Positions 1 through 9,599 of a stretch of 64,000 nt of DNA are shown here, in pieces (the first letter of the stretch is position 1; the number at the start of each line of letters is the position of its first letter). The notes beneath the pieces are model-generated. The model was not told where the DNA came from. It worked only from the letters and a program-made list of their open reading frames with translations, and ran no database searches. The DNA comes from Channa striata. Taxonomy: Eukaryota; Chordata; Actinopteri; Anabantiformes; Channidae. The translations under genes were made by a program, and so were the position numbers. The DNA lies in assembly GCA_033026295.1 (NCBI GenBank), contig JAUPFM010000069.1, positions 1 to 64,000 on the forward strand, in the 5' to 3' direction.

Positions 1-391
1 TTTTATTTGAGTTTGGTGCAGAAATTGTTAAATACAAGCTTGGCTTCAAAACAGCATTTTCTCGCTGAGAAAAGGCGATTGCGAGCATAAAAGGATGCTT
101 GAATTACATGCATTTACTGTCTTTTAAAGGAAACATCCCACAAGCTTATTTTCAGTCTCTCCTGAGTGGATATAGGCTAAATAAGAAGGCAGACACAGTT
201 TTATTTGAGTTTGGTGCAGAAATTGTTAAATACAAGCTTGGCTTCAAAACAGCATTTTCTCGCTGAGAAAAGGCGATTACGAGCATAAAAGGATCCTTGA
301 ATTACATGCATTTACTGTCTTTTAAGGAAACATCCCACAAGCGTATTTTCAGTCTCTCTTGAGTGGATTTAGGCTAAATTAGAAGGCAGAC

Positions 392-541
392 ACAGTTTTA
401 TTTGAGTTTGGTGCAGAAATTGTTAAATACAAGCTTGGTTTCAAAACAGCATTTTCTCGCTGAGAAAAGGCGAATGCGAGCATAAAAGGATGCTTGAATT
501 GTGTTCTGCTGAGTGGATTTAGGCTAAATTAGAAGGCAGAC
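392..541. repeat. Truncated monomer (150 bp)
   Basis: This copy runs normally to ggatgcttgaatt (about 499), then joins directly to gtgttctgctgag. About 47 bp are missing: the atgcat box, the ctttt-aagg segment and the second HindIII site. It is the clearest simple internal deletion in the window. The right side resembles the gtgttctac variant seen at 40,640, 43,188 and 49,831. No long microhomology is obvious at the join. Confidence 0.85.
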
Positions 542-738
542 ACAGTTTTATTTGAGTTTTGTGCAGAAATTGTTAAATACAAGCTTGGCTTCAAAACAGC
601 ATTTTCTCGCTGAGAAAAAGCGATTAAGAGCATAAAAGGATCCTTGAATTACATGCATGTACTGTCTTTTAAGGAAACATCCCACAAGCTTGTTTATATG
701 TTCTACTGAGTGGATTTAGGCTAAATTAGAAGGCAGAC

Positions 739-927
739 ACAGTTTTATTTTAGTTTGGTGCAGAAATTGTTAAATACAAGCTTGGCTTCAAAACAGCATT
801 TTCTCGCTGAGAAAGGCGATTATGAGCGATGCTTGAATTATATGCATTTACTGTCTTTAAAGGAAAGATCCCACAAGCTTATTTTCAGTCTCTCCTGAGT
901 GGATATAGGCTAAATAAGAAGGCAGAC
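739..927. repeat. Representative class C monomer (189 bp)
   Basis: The copy is 8 bp shorter than class A because the ataaaag box is missing: the junction reads gagcgatgcttg instead of gagcataaaaggatgcttg. Other class markers are tatatgcat, ctttaaaggaaagatccc, gtggatatagg and ctaaataag. Its length is 63 x 3, and in one frame it lacks the two stops (TAA in ctttTAAgg, TAG in aatTAGaag) that classes A and B carry, so it yields most of the short open frames of 62-103 codons here. One TGA stop remains, inside the hairpin. No splice, start-context or codon evidence makes it a gene. Confidence 0.88.
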
Positions 928-2469
928 ACAGTTTTATTTGAGTTTGGTGCAGAAATTGTTAAATACAAGCTTGGCTTCAAAACAGCATTTTCTCGCTGAG
1001 AAAAGGCGAATGCGAGCATAAAAGGATGCTTGAATTACATGCATTTACTGTGTTTTAAGGAAACATCGCACAAGCTTATTTTCAGTCTCTCCTGAGTGGA
1101 TTTAGGCTAAATAAGAAGGCAGACACAGTTTTATTTGAGTTTGGTGCAGAAGTTGTTAAATACAAGCTTGGCATCAAAACAGCATTTTCTCGCTGAGAGA
1201 AAAGGCGACAGTGAGCATAAAAGGATGCTTGAACTACATGCATTTACTGTCTTTTAAGGAAACATCCCACAAGCTTGTTTATATGTTCTGCTGAGTGGAT
1301 TTAGGCTAAATTAGAAGGCAGACACAGTTTTATTTGAGTTTGGTGCAGAAATTGTTAAATACAAGCTTGGTTTCAAAACAGCATTTTCTCGCTGAGAAAA
1401 GGCGAATGCGAGCATAAAAGGATGCTTGAATTACATGCATTTACTGTCTTTTAAGGAAACATCCCACAAGCTTGTTTATATGTTCTGCTGAGTGGATTTA
1501 GGCTAAATTAGAAGGCAGACACAGTTTTATTTGAGTTTGGTGCAGAAATTGTTAAATACAAGCTTGGTTTAAAACAGCATTTTCTCGCTGAGAAAAGGCG
1601 ATTATGAGCATAAAAGGATGCTTGAATTACATGCATTTACTGTCTTTTAAGGAAACATCCCACAAGCTTGTTTATATGTTTTACTGAGTGGATTTAGGCT
1701 AAATTAGAAGGCAGACACAGTTTTATTTGAGTTTGGAGCAGAAATTGTTAAATACAAGCTTGGCTTCAAAACAGCATTTTCTCGCTGAGAAAAGGCGATT
1801 GCAGCATAAAAGGATCCTTGAATTACATGCATTTACTGTCTTTTAAGGAAACATCCCACAAGCTTTTTTTCAGTCTCTCCTGAGTGGATTTAGGCTAAAT
1901 TAGAAGGCAGACACAATTTTATTTGAGTTTGGTGCAGAAATTGTTAAATACAAGCTTGGCTTCAAAACAGCATTTTCTCGCTGAGAAAAGGCGAATGCGA
2001 GCATAAAAGGATGCTTGAATTACATGCATTTACTTTCTTTTAAGGAAACATCCCACAAGCTTGTTTATATGTTCTACTGAGTGGATTTAGGCTAAATTAG
2101 AAGGCAGACACAGTTTTCTTTGAGTTTGGTGCAGAAATTGTTAAATACAAGCTTGGCTTTAAAACAGCATTTTCTCGCTGAGAAAAGGCGATTATGAGCG
2201 ATGCTTGAATTATATGCATTTACTGTCTTTAAAGGAAAGATCCCACAAGCTTATTTTCAGTCTCTCCTGAGTGGATATAGGCTAAATAAGAAGGCAGACA
2301 CAGTTTTATTTGAGTTTGGTGCAGAAATTGTTAAATACAAGCTTGGTTTCAAAACAGCATTTTCTCGCTGAGAAAAGGCGAATGCGAGCATAAAAGGATC
2401 CTTGAATTACATGCATTTACTGTCTTTTAAGGAAACATCCCACAAGCGTATTTTCAGTCTCTCCTGAGT

Positions 2470-3245
2470 GGATTTAGGCTAAATTAGAAGGCAGACACAG
2501 TTTTATTTGAGTTTGGTGCAGAAATTGTTAAATACAAGCTTGGCTTCAAAACATCATTTTCTCGCTGAGAAAAGGCGATTGCGAGCGATGCTTGAATTAT
2601 ATGCATTTACTGTCTTTAAAGGAAAGATCCCACAAGCTTATGTTCAGTCTCTCCTGAGTGGATATAGGCTAAATAAGAAGGCAGACACAGTTTTACTTGA
2701 GTTTGGTGCAGAAATTGTTAAATACAAGCTTGGCTTCAAAACAGCATTTTCTCGCTGAGAAAAGGCGAATGCGAGCATAAAAGGATGCTTGAATTACATG
2801 CATTTACTGTCTTTTAAGGAAACATCCCACAAGCTTATTTTCAGTCTGTTCTGAGTGGATTTAGGCTAAATTAGAAGGCAGACACAGTTTTATTTGAGTT
2901 TGGTGCAGAAATTGTTAAATACAAGCTTGGCTTCAAAACATCATTTTCTCGCTGAGAAAAGGCGATTGCGAGCGATGCTTGAATTATATGCATTTACTGT
3001 CTTTAAAGGAAAGATCCCACAAGCTTATGTTCAGTCTCTCCTGAGTGGATATAGGCTAAATAAGAAGGCAGACACAGTTTTACTTGAGTTTGGTGCAGAA
3101 ATTGTTAAATACAAGCTTGGTTTAAAACAGCATTTTCTCGCTGAGAAAAGGCGAATGCGAGCATAAAAGGATGCTTGAATTACATGCATTTACTGTCTTT
3201 TAAGGAAACATCCCACAAGCTTATTTTCAGTCTCTTCTGAGTGGA
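2470..3245. repeat. Tandem dimer duplication (387-bp period)
   Basis: Two dimers share acatcatttt (about 2551 and 2938), cttatgttcag (2637 and 3025) and gttttacttgag (2692 and 3080), an offset of 387-388 bp. Each is one ordinary monomer followed by a class C monomer. Two open frames (83 and 90 codons, TTG starts at 2507 and 2894) are simply the two copies of the same dimer. A second instance lies at 7.0-7.6 kb. Confidence 0.8.
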
Positions 3246-3269
3246 TTTAGGCTAAATTAGAAGGCAGAC
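3074..3269. repeat. Representative class B2 monomer (196 bp)
   Basis: This copy has the ggatgcttg head of class A and a cttattttcagtctcttctgag tail, differing from B1 by a C-to-T change in the tail and by lacking the BamHI site. It also shows the ggtttaaaac variant (one base shorter than ggcttcaaaac) and the aatgcga hinge. B2 copies are common from 15 to 40 kb, often next to a class A copy. Confidence 0.88.
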
Positions 3270-3358
3270 ACAGTTTTATTTGAGTTTGGTGCAGAAATTG
3301 TTAAATACAAGCTTGGCTTCAAAACAGCATTTTCTCGCTGAGAAAAGGCGAATGCGAG

Positions 3359-3367
3359 TATAAAAGG
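3359..3367 (+). other. TATAAAAGG variant of the cataaaagg box
   Basis: One base change (C to T) turns the usual cataaaagg into TATAAAAGG, a good match to a eukaryotic TATA element. The next monomer carries the same change at 3556-3564. A related copy at about 44,486 reads gtataaacgg. No start site or transcript can be inferred from this; the match may be chance. Confidence 0.4.
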
Positions 3368-3921
3368 ATCCTTGAATTACATGCATTTACTGTCTTTTAA
3401 GGAAACATCCCACAAGCTTATTTTCAGTCTCTTCTGAGTGGATTTAGGCTAAATTAGAAGGCAGACACAGTTTTATTTGAGTTTGGTGCAGAAATTGTTA
3501 AATACAAGCTTGGCTTCAAAACAGCATTTTCTCGCTGAGAAAAGGCGATTGCGAGTATAAAAGGATGCTTGAATTACATGCATTTACTGTCTTTTAAGGA
3601 AACATCCCACAAGCTTGTTTATATGTTCTGCTGAGTGGATTTAGGCTAAATTAGAAGGCAGACACCGTTTTATTTGAGTTTGGTGCAGAAATTGTTAAAT
3701 ACAAGCTTGGCTTTCAAAACAGCATTTTCTCGCTGAGAAAAGGCGATTAAGAGCATAAAAGGATCCTTGAATTACATGCATTTACTGTCTTTTAAGGAAA
3801 CATCCCACAAGCTTATTTTCAGTCTCTCCTGAGTGGATTTAGGCTAAATTAGAAGGCAGACACAGTTTTATTTGAGTTTGGTGCAGAAATTGTTAAATAC
3901 AAGCTTGGCTTCAAAACAGCA

Positions 3922-3938
3922 TTTTCTCGCTGAGAAAA
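3922..3938. other. Perfect hairpin in each monomer (representative copy)
   Basis: TTTTCTC (3922-3928), loop GCT (3929-3931) and GAGAAAA (3932-3938) form a 7-bp perfect inverted repeat with a 3-nt loop. It is present in nearly every monomer and sits a few bases upstream of the hypervariable core. Recurrent lesions fall in it: gctaag in the 9.6-14.5 kb sub-family, gagtaaagg at about 4129, 7037, 9184, 17643, 22347, 30786, 38608, 41151, 55588, 56370, 57910 and 58680, and a CT loss in the left arm at about eleven places. No function is shown; extrusion as a cruciform is a guess. Confidence 0.85.
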
Positions 3939-3942
3939 GGCG

Positions 3943-3951
3943 ATTATGAGC
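3943..3951. other. Hypervariable core after the hairpin (representative copy)
   Basis: Between ggcg and gcataaaag this copy reads attatga. Elsewhere the same slot reads, among others, attgcga, attaaga, attctga, atttga, attga, attgca, attgta, attagtga, attaagtga, attatgaaa, attcatgaaa, attattgcga, aatgcga, aatcga, aatctga, acatga and acga. The first three bases behave as inherited (att, aat, or rarer gtt, ttt, aca), the next roughly 1-10 bases change almost from copy to copy, and the right flank gca/gcg is constant. No other part of the monomer varies like this. A technical cause is possible. Confidence 0.8.
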
Positions 3952-5929
3952 ATAAAAGGATGCTTGAATTACATGCATTTACTGTCTTTTAAGGAAACAT
4001 CCCACAAGCTTGTTTATATGTTCTGCTGAGTGGATTTAGGCTAAATTAGAAGGCCGACACAGTTTTATTTGAGTTTGGTGCAGAAATTGTTAAATACAAG
4101 CTTGGCTTCAAAACAGCATTTTCTCGCTGAGTAAAGGCGATTATGAGCGATGCTTGAATTACATGCATTTACTGTCTTTTAAGGAAACATCCCACAAGCT
4201 TGTTTATATGTTCTGCTGAGTGGATTTAGGCTAAATTAGAAGGCAGACACAGTTTTATTTTAGTTTGGTGCAGAAATTGTTAAATACAAGCTTGGTTTAA
4301 AACAGCATTTTCTCGCTGAGAAAAGGCGATTGCAGCGATGCTTGAATTATATGCATTTACTGTCTTTTAAGGAAACATCCCACAAGCTTGTTTATATGTT
4401 CTGCTGAGTGGATTTAGGCTAAATAAGAAGGCAGACACAATTTTATTTGAGTTTGGTGCAGAAATTGTTAAATACAAGCTTGGCTTTAAAACAGCATTTT
4501 CTCGCTGAGAAAAGGCGATTTGAGCGATGCTTGAATTATATGCATTTACTGTCTTTTAAGGAAACATCCCACAAGCTTGTTTATATGTTCTACTGAGTGG
4601 ATTTAGGCTAAATTAGAAGGCAGACACAGTTTTATTTGAGTTTGGTGCAGAAATTGTTAAATACAAGCTTGGTTTCAAAACAGCATTTTCTCGCTGAGAA
4701 AAGGCGATTAAGTAGCATAAAAGGATGCTTGAATTACATGCATTTACTGTCTTTTAAGGAAACATCCCACAAGCTTGTTTATATGTTCTGCTGAGTGGAT
4801 TTAGGCTAAATTAGAAGGCAGACACAGTTTTATTTGAGTTTGGTGCAGAAATTGTTAAATACAAGCTTGGTTTAAAACAGCATTTTCTCGCTGAGAAAAG
4901 GCGATTAATGAGCATAAAAGGATACTTGAATTACATGCATTTACTGTCTTTTAAGGAAAAATCCCACAAGCTTGTTTATATGTTCTACTGAGTGGATTTA
5001 GGCTAAATAAGAAGGCAGACACAGTTTTACTTGAGTTTGGTGCAGAAATTGTTAAATACAAGCTTGGCTTCAAAACAGCATTTTCTCGCTGAGAAAAGGC
5101 GAATGCGAGCATAAAAGGATGCTTGAATTACATGCATTTACTGTCTTTTAAGGAAACATCCCACAAGCTTATTTTCAGTCTCTTCTGAGTGGATTTAGGC
5201 TAAATTAGAAGGCAGACACAGTTTTATTTGAGTTTGGTGCAGAAATTGTTAAATACAAGCTTGGCTTCAAAACAGCATTTTCTCGCTGAGAAAAGGCGAA
5301 TGCGAGCGATGCTTGAATTATATGCATTTACTGTCTTTAAAGGAAAGATCCCACAAGCTTATTTTCAGTCTCTCCTGAGTGGATATAGGCTAAATAAGAA
5401 GGCAGACACAGTTTTATTTGAGTTTGGTGCAGAAATTGTTAAAATACAAGCTTGGCTTCAAAACAGCATTTTCTCGCTGAGAAAAGGCGATTGCGAGCAT
5501 AAAAGGATCCTTGAATTACATGCATTTACTGTCTTTTAAGGAAACATCCCACAAGCGTATTTTCAGTCTCTCCTGAGTGGATTTAGGCTAAATTAGAAGG
5601 CAGACACAGTTTTATTTGAGTTTGGTGCAGAAATTGTTAAATACAAGCTTGGTTTCAAAACAGCATTTTCTCGCTGAGAAAAGGCGATTATGTAGCATAA
5701 AAGGATCCTTGAATTACATGCATTTACTGTCTTTAAGGAAACATCCCACAAGCTTGTTTATATGTTCTGCTGAGTGGATTTAGGCTAAATTAGAAGGCAG
5801 ACACAGTTTTATTTGAGTTTGGTGCAGAAATTGTTAAATACAAGCTTGGTTTAAAACAGCATTTTCTCGCTGAGAAAAGGCGATTGCAGCATAAAAGGAT
5901 CCTTGAATTACATGCATTTACTGTCTTTT

Positions 5930-6030
5930 AAGGAAACATCACACAAGCTTATTTTCAGTCACTCCTGAGTGGATTTAGGCTAAATTAGAAGGCAGACACC
6001 ATTTTATTTGACGTTGGTGCAGAAATTGTT
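5930..6030. repeat. T1 variant unit (representative of a dispersed sub-type)
   Basis: This copy reads acatcacacaag, then cagtcactcc, then ccattttatttgacg in place of cagttttatttgag. Related copies begin at about 8274, 15347, 19481, 23990, 25961, 28500, 32616, 36336, 46685 and 53517. Those at 19481, 36336 and 46685 lack the ccatttt/gacg part and instead carry gttaaaagacaagc. At about 7870, 32,213, 35,933 and 46,283 an acgaaac copy lies about 403 bp upstream of the T1 copy, so it travels as part of a larger block. Confidence 0.8.
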
Positions 6031-6999
6031 AAATACAAGCTTGGCTTCAAAACAGCATTTTCTCGCTGAGAAAAGGCGATTGCAGCATAAAAGGATGCTT
6101 GAATTACATGCATTTACTGTCTTTTAAGGAAACATCCCACAAGCTTGTTTATATGTTCTGCTGAGTGGATTTAGGCTAAATTAGAAGGCAGACACAGTTT
6201 TATTTGAGTTTGGTGCAGAAATTGTTAAATACAAGCTTGGCTTCAAAACAGCATTTTCTCGCTGAGAAAAGGCGATTATGAAAGCGATGCTTGAATTATA
6301 TGCATTTACTGTCTTTAAAGGAAAGATCCCACAAGCTTATTTTCAGTCTCTCCTGAGTGGATATAGGCTAAATAAGAAGGCAGACACAGTTTTATTTGAG
6401 TTTGGTGCAGAAATTGTTAAAATACAAGCTTGGCTTTAAAACAGCATTTTCTCGCTGAGAAAAGGCGAATGCGAGCATAAAAGGATGCTTGAATTACATG
6501 CATTTACTGTCTTTTAAGGAAACATCCCACAAGCTTGTTTATATGTTCTGCTGAGTGGATTTAGGCTAAATTAGAAGGCAGACACAGTTTTATTTGAGTT
6601 TGGTGCAGAAATTGTTAAATACAAGCTTGGCTTAAAACAGCATTTTCTCGCTGAGAAAAGGCGATTGAGCGATGCTTGAATTATATGCATTTACTGTCTT
6701 TAAAGGAAAGATCCCACAAGCTTATTTTCAGTCTCTCCTGAGTGGATTTAGGCTAAATTAGAAGGCAGACACAATTTTATTTGAGTTTGGTGCAGAAATT
6801 GTTAAATACAAGCTTGGCTTCAAAACAGCATTTTCTCGCTGAGAAAAGGCGAATGCGAGCATAAAAGGATGCTTGAATTACATGCATTTACTGTCTTTTA
6901 AGGAAACATCCCACAAGCTTGTTTATATGTTCTGCTGAGTGGATTTAGGCTAAATTAGAAGGCCGACACAGTTTTATTTGAGTTTGGTGCAGAAATTGT

Positions 7000-9599
7000 T
7001 AAATACAAGCTTGGCTTCAAAACAGCATTTTCTCGCTGAGTAAAGGCGATTGCGAGCGATGCTTGAATTACATGCATTTACTGTCTTTAAAGGAAAGATC
7101 CCACAAGCTTATGTTCAGTCTCTCCTGAGTGGATATAGGCTAAATAAGAAGGCAGACACAGTTTTACTTGAGTTTGGTGCAGAAATTGTTAAATACAAGC
7201 TTGGTTTCAAAACAGCATTTTCTCGCTGAGAAAAGGCGAATGCGAGCATAAAAGGATGCTTGAATTACATGCATTTACTGTCTTTTAAGGAAACATCCCA
7301 CAAGCTTATTTTCAGTCTGTTCTGAGTGGATTTAGGCTAAATTAGAAGGCAGACACAGTTTTATTTGAGTTTGGTGCAGAAATTGTTAAATACAAGCTTG
7401 GCTTCAAAACATCATTTTCTCGCTGAGAAAAGGCGATTCTGAGCGATGCTTGAATTATATGCATTTACTGTCTTTAAAGGAAAGATCCACAAGCTTATGT
7501 TCAGTCTCTCCTGAGTGGATATAGGCTAAATAAGAAGGCAGACACAGTTTTACTTGAGTTTGGTGCAGAAATTGTTAAATACAAGCTTGGCTTCAAAACA
7601 GCATTTTCTCGCTGAGAAAAGGCGAATGCGAGCATAAAAGGATGCTTGAATTACATGCATTTACTGTCTTTTAAGGAAACATCCCACAAGCTTGTTTATA
7701 TGTTCTGCTGAGTGGATTTAGGCTAAATTAGAAGGCAGACACAGTTTTATTTGAGTTTGGTGCAGAAATTGTTAAATACAAGCTTGGTTTCAAAACAGCA
7801 TTTTCTCGCTGAGAAAAGGCGATTATGAGCATAAAAGGATGCTTGAATTACATGCATTTACTGTCTTTTAACGAAACATCCCACAAGCTTATTTTCAGTC
7901 TCTTCTGAGTGGATTTAGGCTAAATTAGAAGGCAGACACAGTTTTATTTGAGTTTGGTGCAGAAATTGTTAAATACAAGCTCGGCTTCAAAACAGCATTT
8001 TCTCGCTGAGAAAAGGCGATTATGAGCATAAAAGGATCCTTGAATTACATGCATTTACTGTCTTTTAAGGAAACATCCCACAAGCTTGTTTATATGTTCT
8101 GCTGAGTGGATTTAGGCTAAATTAGAAGGCAGACACCGTTTTATTTGAGTTTGGTGCAGAAATTGTTAAATACAAGCTTGGCTTCAAAACAGCATTTTCT
8201 CGCTGAGAAAAGGCGATTAGTGAGCATAAAAGGATCCTTGAATTACATGCATTTACTGTCTTTTAAGGAAACATCACACAAGCTTATTTTCAGTCACTCC
8301 TGAGTGGATTTAGGCTAAATTAGAAGGCAGACACCATTTTATTTGACGTTGGTGCAGAAATTGTTAAATACAAGCTTGGCTTCAAAACAGCATTTTCTCG
8401 CTGAGAAAAGGCGATTAAGAGCATAAAAGGATGCTTGAATTACATGCATTTACTGTCTTTTAAGGAAACATCCCACAAGCTTGTTTATATGTTCTGCTGA
8501 GTGGATTTAGGCTAAATTAGAAGGCAGACACAGTTTTATTTGAGTTTGGTGCAGAAATTGTTAAATACAAGCTTGGCTTCAAAACAGCATTTTCTCGCTG
8601 AGAAAAGGCGACATGAGCGATGCTTGAATTATATGCATTTACTGTCTTTAAAGGAAAGATCCCACAAGCTTATTTTCAGTCTCTCCTGAGTGGATATAGG
8701 CTAAATAAGAAGGCAGACACAGTTTTATTTGAGTTTGGTGCAGAAATTGTTAAAATACAAGCTTGGCTTCAAAACAGCATTTTCTCGCTGAGAAAAGGCG
8801 TTTATGAGCATAAAAGGATGCTTGAATTACATGCATTTACTGTCTTTTAAGGAAACATCCCACAAGCTTATTTTCAGTCTCTTCTGAGTGGATTTAGGCT
8901 AAATTAGAAGGCAGACACAGTTTTATTTGAGTTTGGTGCAGAAATTGTTAAATACAAGCTTGGCTTCAAAACAGCATTTTCTCGCTGAGAAAAGGCGATT
9001 ATGAGCATAAAAGGATGCTTGAATTACATGCATTTACTGTCTTTTAAGGAAACATCCCACAAGCTTGTTTATATGTTCTGCTGAGTGGATTTAGGCTAAA
9101 TTAGAAGGCCGACACAGTTTTATTTGAGTTTGGTGCAGAAATTGTTAAATACAAGCTTGGCTTCAAAACAGCATTTTCTCGCTGAGTAAAGGCGATTATG
9201 TAGCGATGCTTGAATTACATGCATTTACTGTCTTTTAAGGAAACATCCCACAAGCTTGTTTATATGTTCTGCTGAGTGGATTTAGGCTAAATTAGAAGGC
9301 AGACACAGTTTTATTTTAGTTTGGTGCAGAAATTGTTAAATACAAGCTTGGTTTCAAAACAGCATTTTCTCGCTGAGAAAAGGCGAATCGAGCATAAAAG
9401 GATGCTTGAATTACATGCATTTACTGTCTTTTAAGGAAACATCCCACAAGCTTGTTTATATGTTCTGCTGAGTGGATTTAGGCTAAATTAGAAGGCAGAC
9501 ACAGTTTTATTTGAGTTTGGTGCAGAAATTGTTAAATACAAGCTTGGTTTAAAACCAGCATTTTCTCGCTGAGAAAAGGCGATTGTGAGCATAAAAGGA
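7000..9599. repeat. Array segment: second dimer duplication and second T1 block
   Basis: The cttatgttcag and gttttacttgag markers recur at 7108/7496 and 7163/7550, repeating the dimer of 2.5-3.2 kb about 4.47 kb away. The T1 copy at about 8274-8350 and its following A and C monomers match 5939-6480 with an offset of about 2335 bp (12 monomers). Near 7485 is the first copy with atccacaag in place of atcccacaag. Confidence 0.8.

Larger units (their letters stand above)
1..2469. repeat. Array segment: mixed A/B/C monomers
   Basis: About 13 monomers of mixed class without a clear local HOR. It includes the truncated copy at 392-541, a copy with two private changes at about 554 and 657 (ttttgtgcag, gcatgtactg), and the six-variant monomer at about 1030-1240. 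Class C copies lie at about 830-930 and 2190-2300. Nothing other than satellite is present. Confidence 0.85.
3862..4058. repeat. Representative class A monomer (197 bp)
   Basis: This copy shows the commonest type. In order it holds: acagttttatttgag; the first HindIII site (3901-3906); the hairpin (3922-3938); the hypervariable core (about 3946-3949); the cataaaagg box; atgcat; the cttttaagg segment; a second HindIII site (4006-4011); then the class A tail gtttatatgttctgctgag and ggctaaattag. Its three CpG-type positions in the usual consensus lie around the hairpin and core. Class A copies often occur in runs, for example six consecutive A tails between about 4010 and 4990. Confidence 0.93.
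3246..6999. repeat. Array segment: A-rich run, chimeric short monomers and first T1 copy
   Basis: Six consecutive class A tails occur from about 4010 to 4990. Two of these monomers (about 4249-4620) are chimeric, with a class C head (gcgatgcttgaattatatgc) joined to a class A tail, giving lengths near 188-190 bp. TATA-type variants lie at 3359 and 3556. A T1-type copy is at about 5939-6020. Otherwise the stretch is ordinary mixed-class satellite. Confidence 0.82.

Noticed and set aside
830..850. Octamer-type (ATGCAAAT) transcription factor site at atgcat
   Set aside because: atgcattt differs from the octamer at a key position and is simply part of the monomer; no regulatory context.
3922..3938. 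Rho-independent bacterial terminator at the hairpin
   Set aside because: The stem is AT-rich with a 3-nt loop and no T-tract follows on either strand; it occurs in every monomer of a gene-free eukaryotic-type array.
3920..3945. CENP-B box in the hairpin region
   Set aside because: ctcgctgagaaaaggcga and the shortened ttcgctgagaaaagg variant do not place the required A and CGGG at the box positions, so the match is poor.
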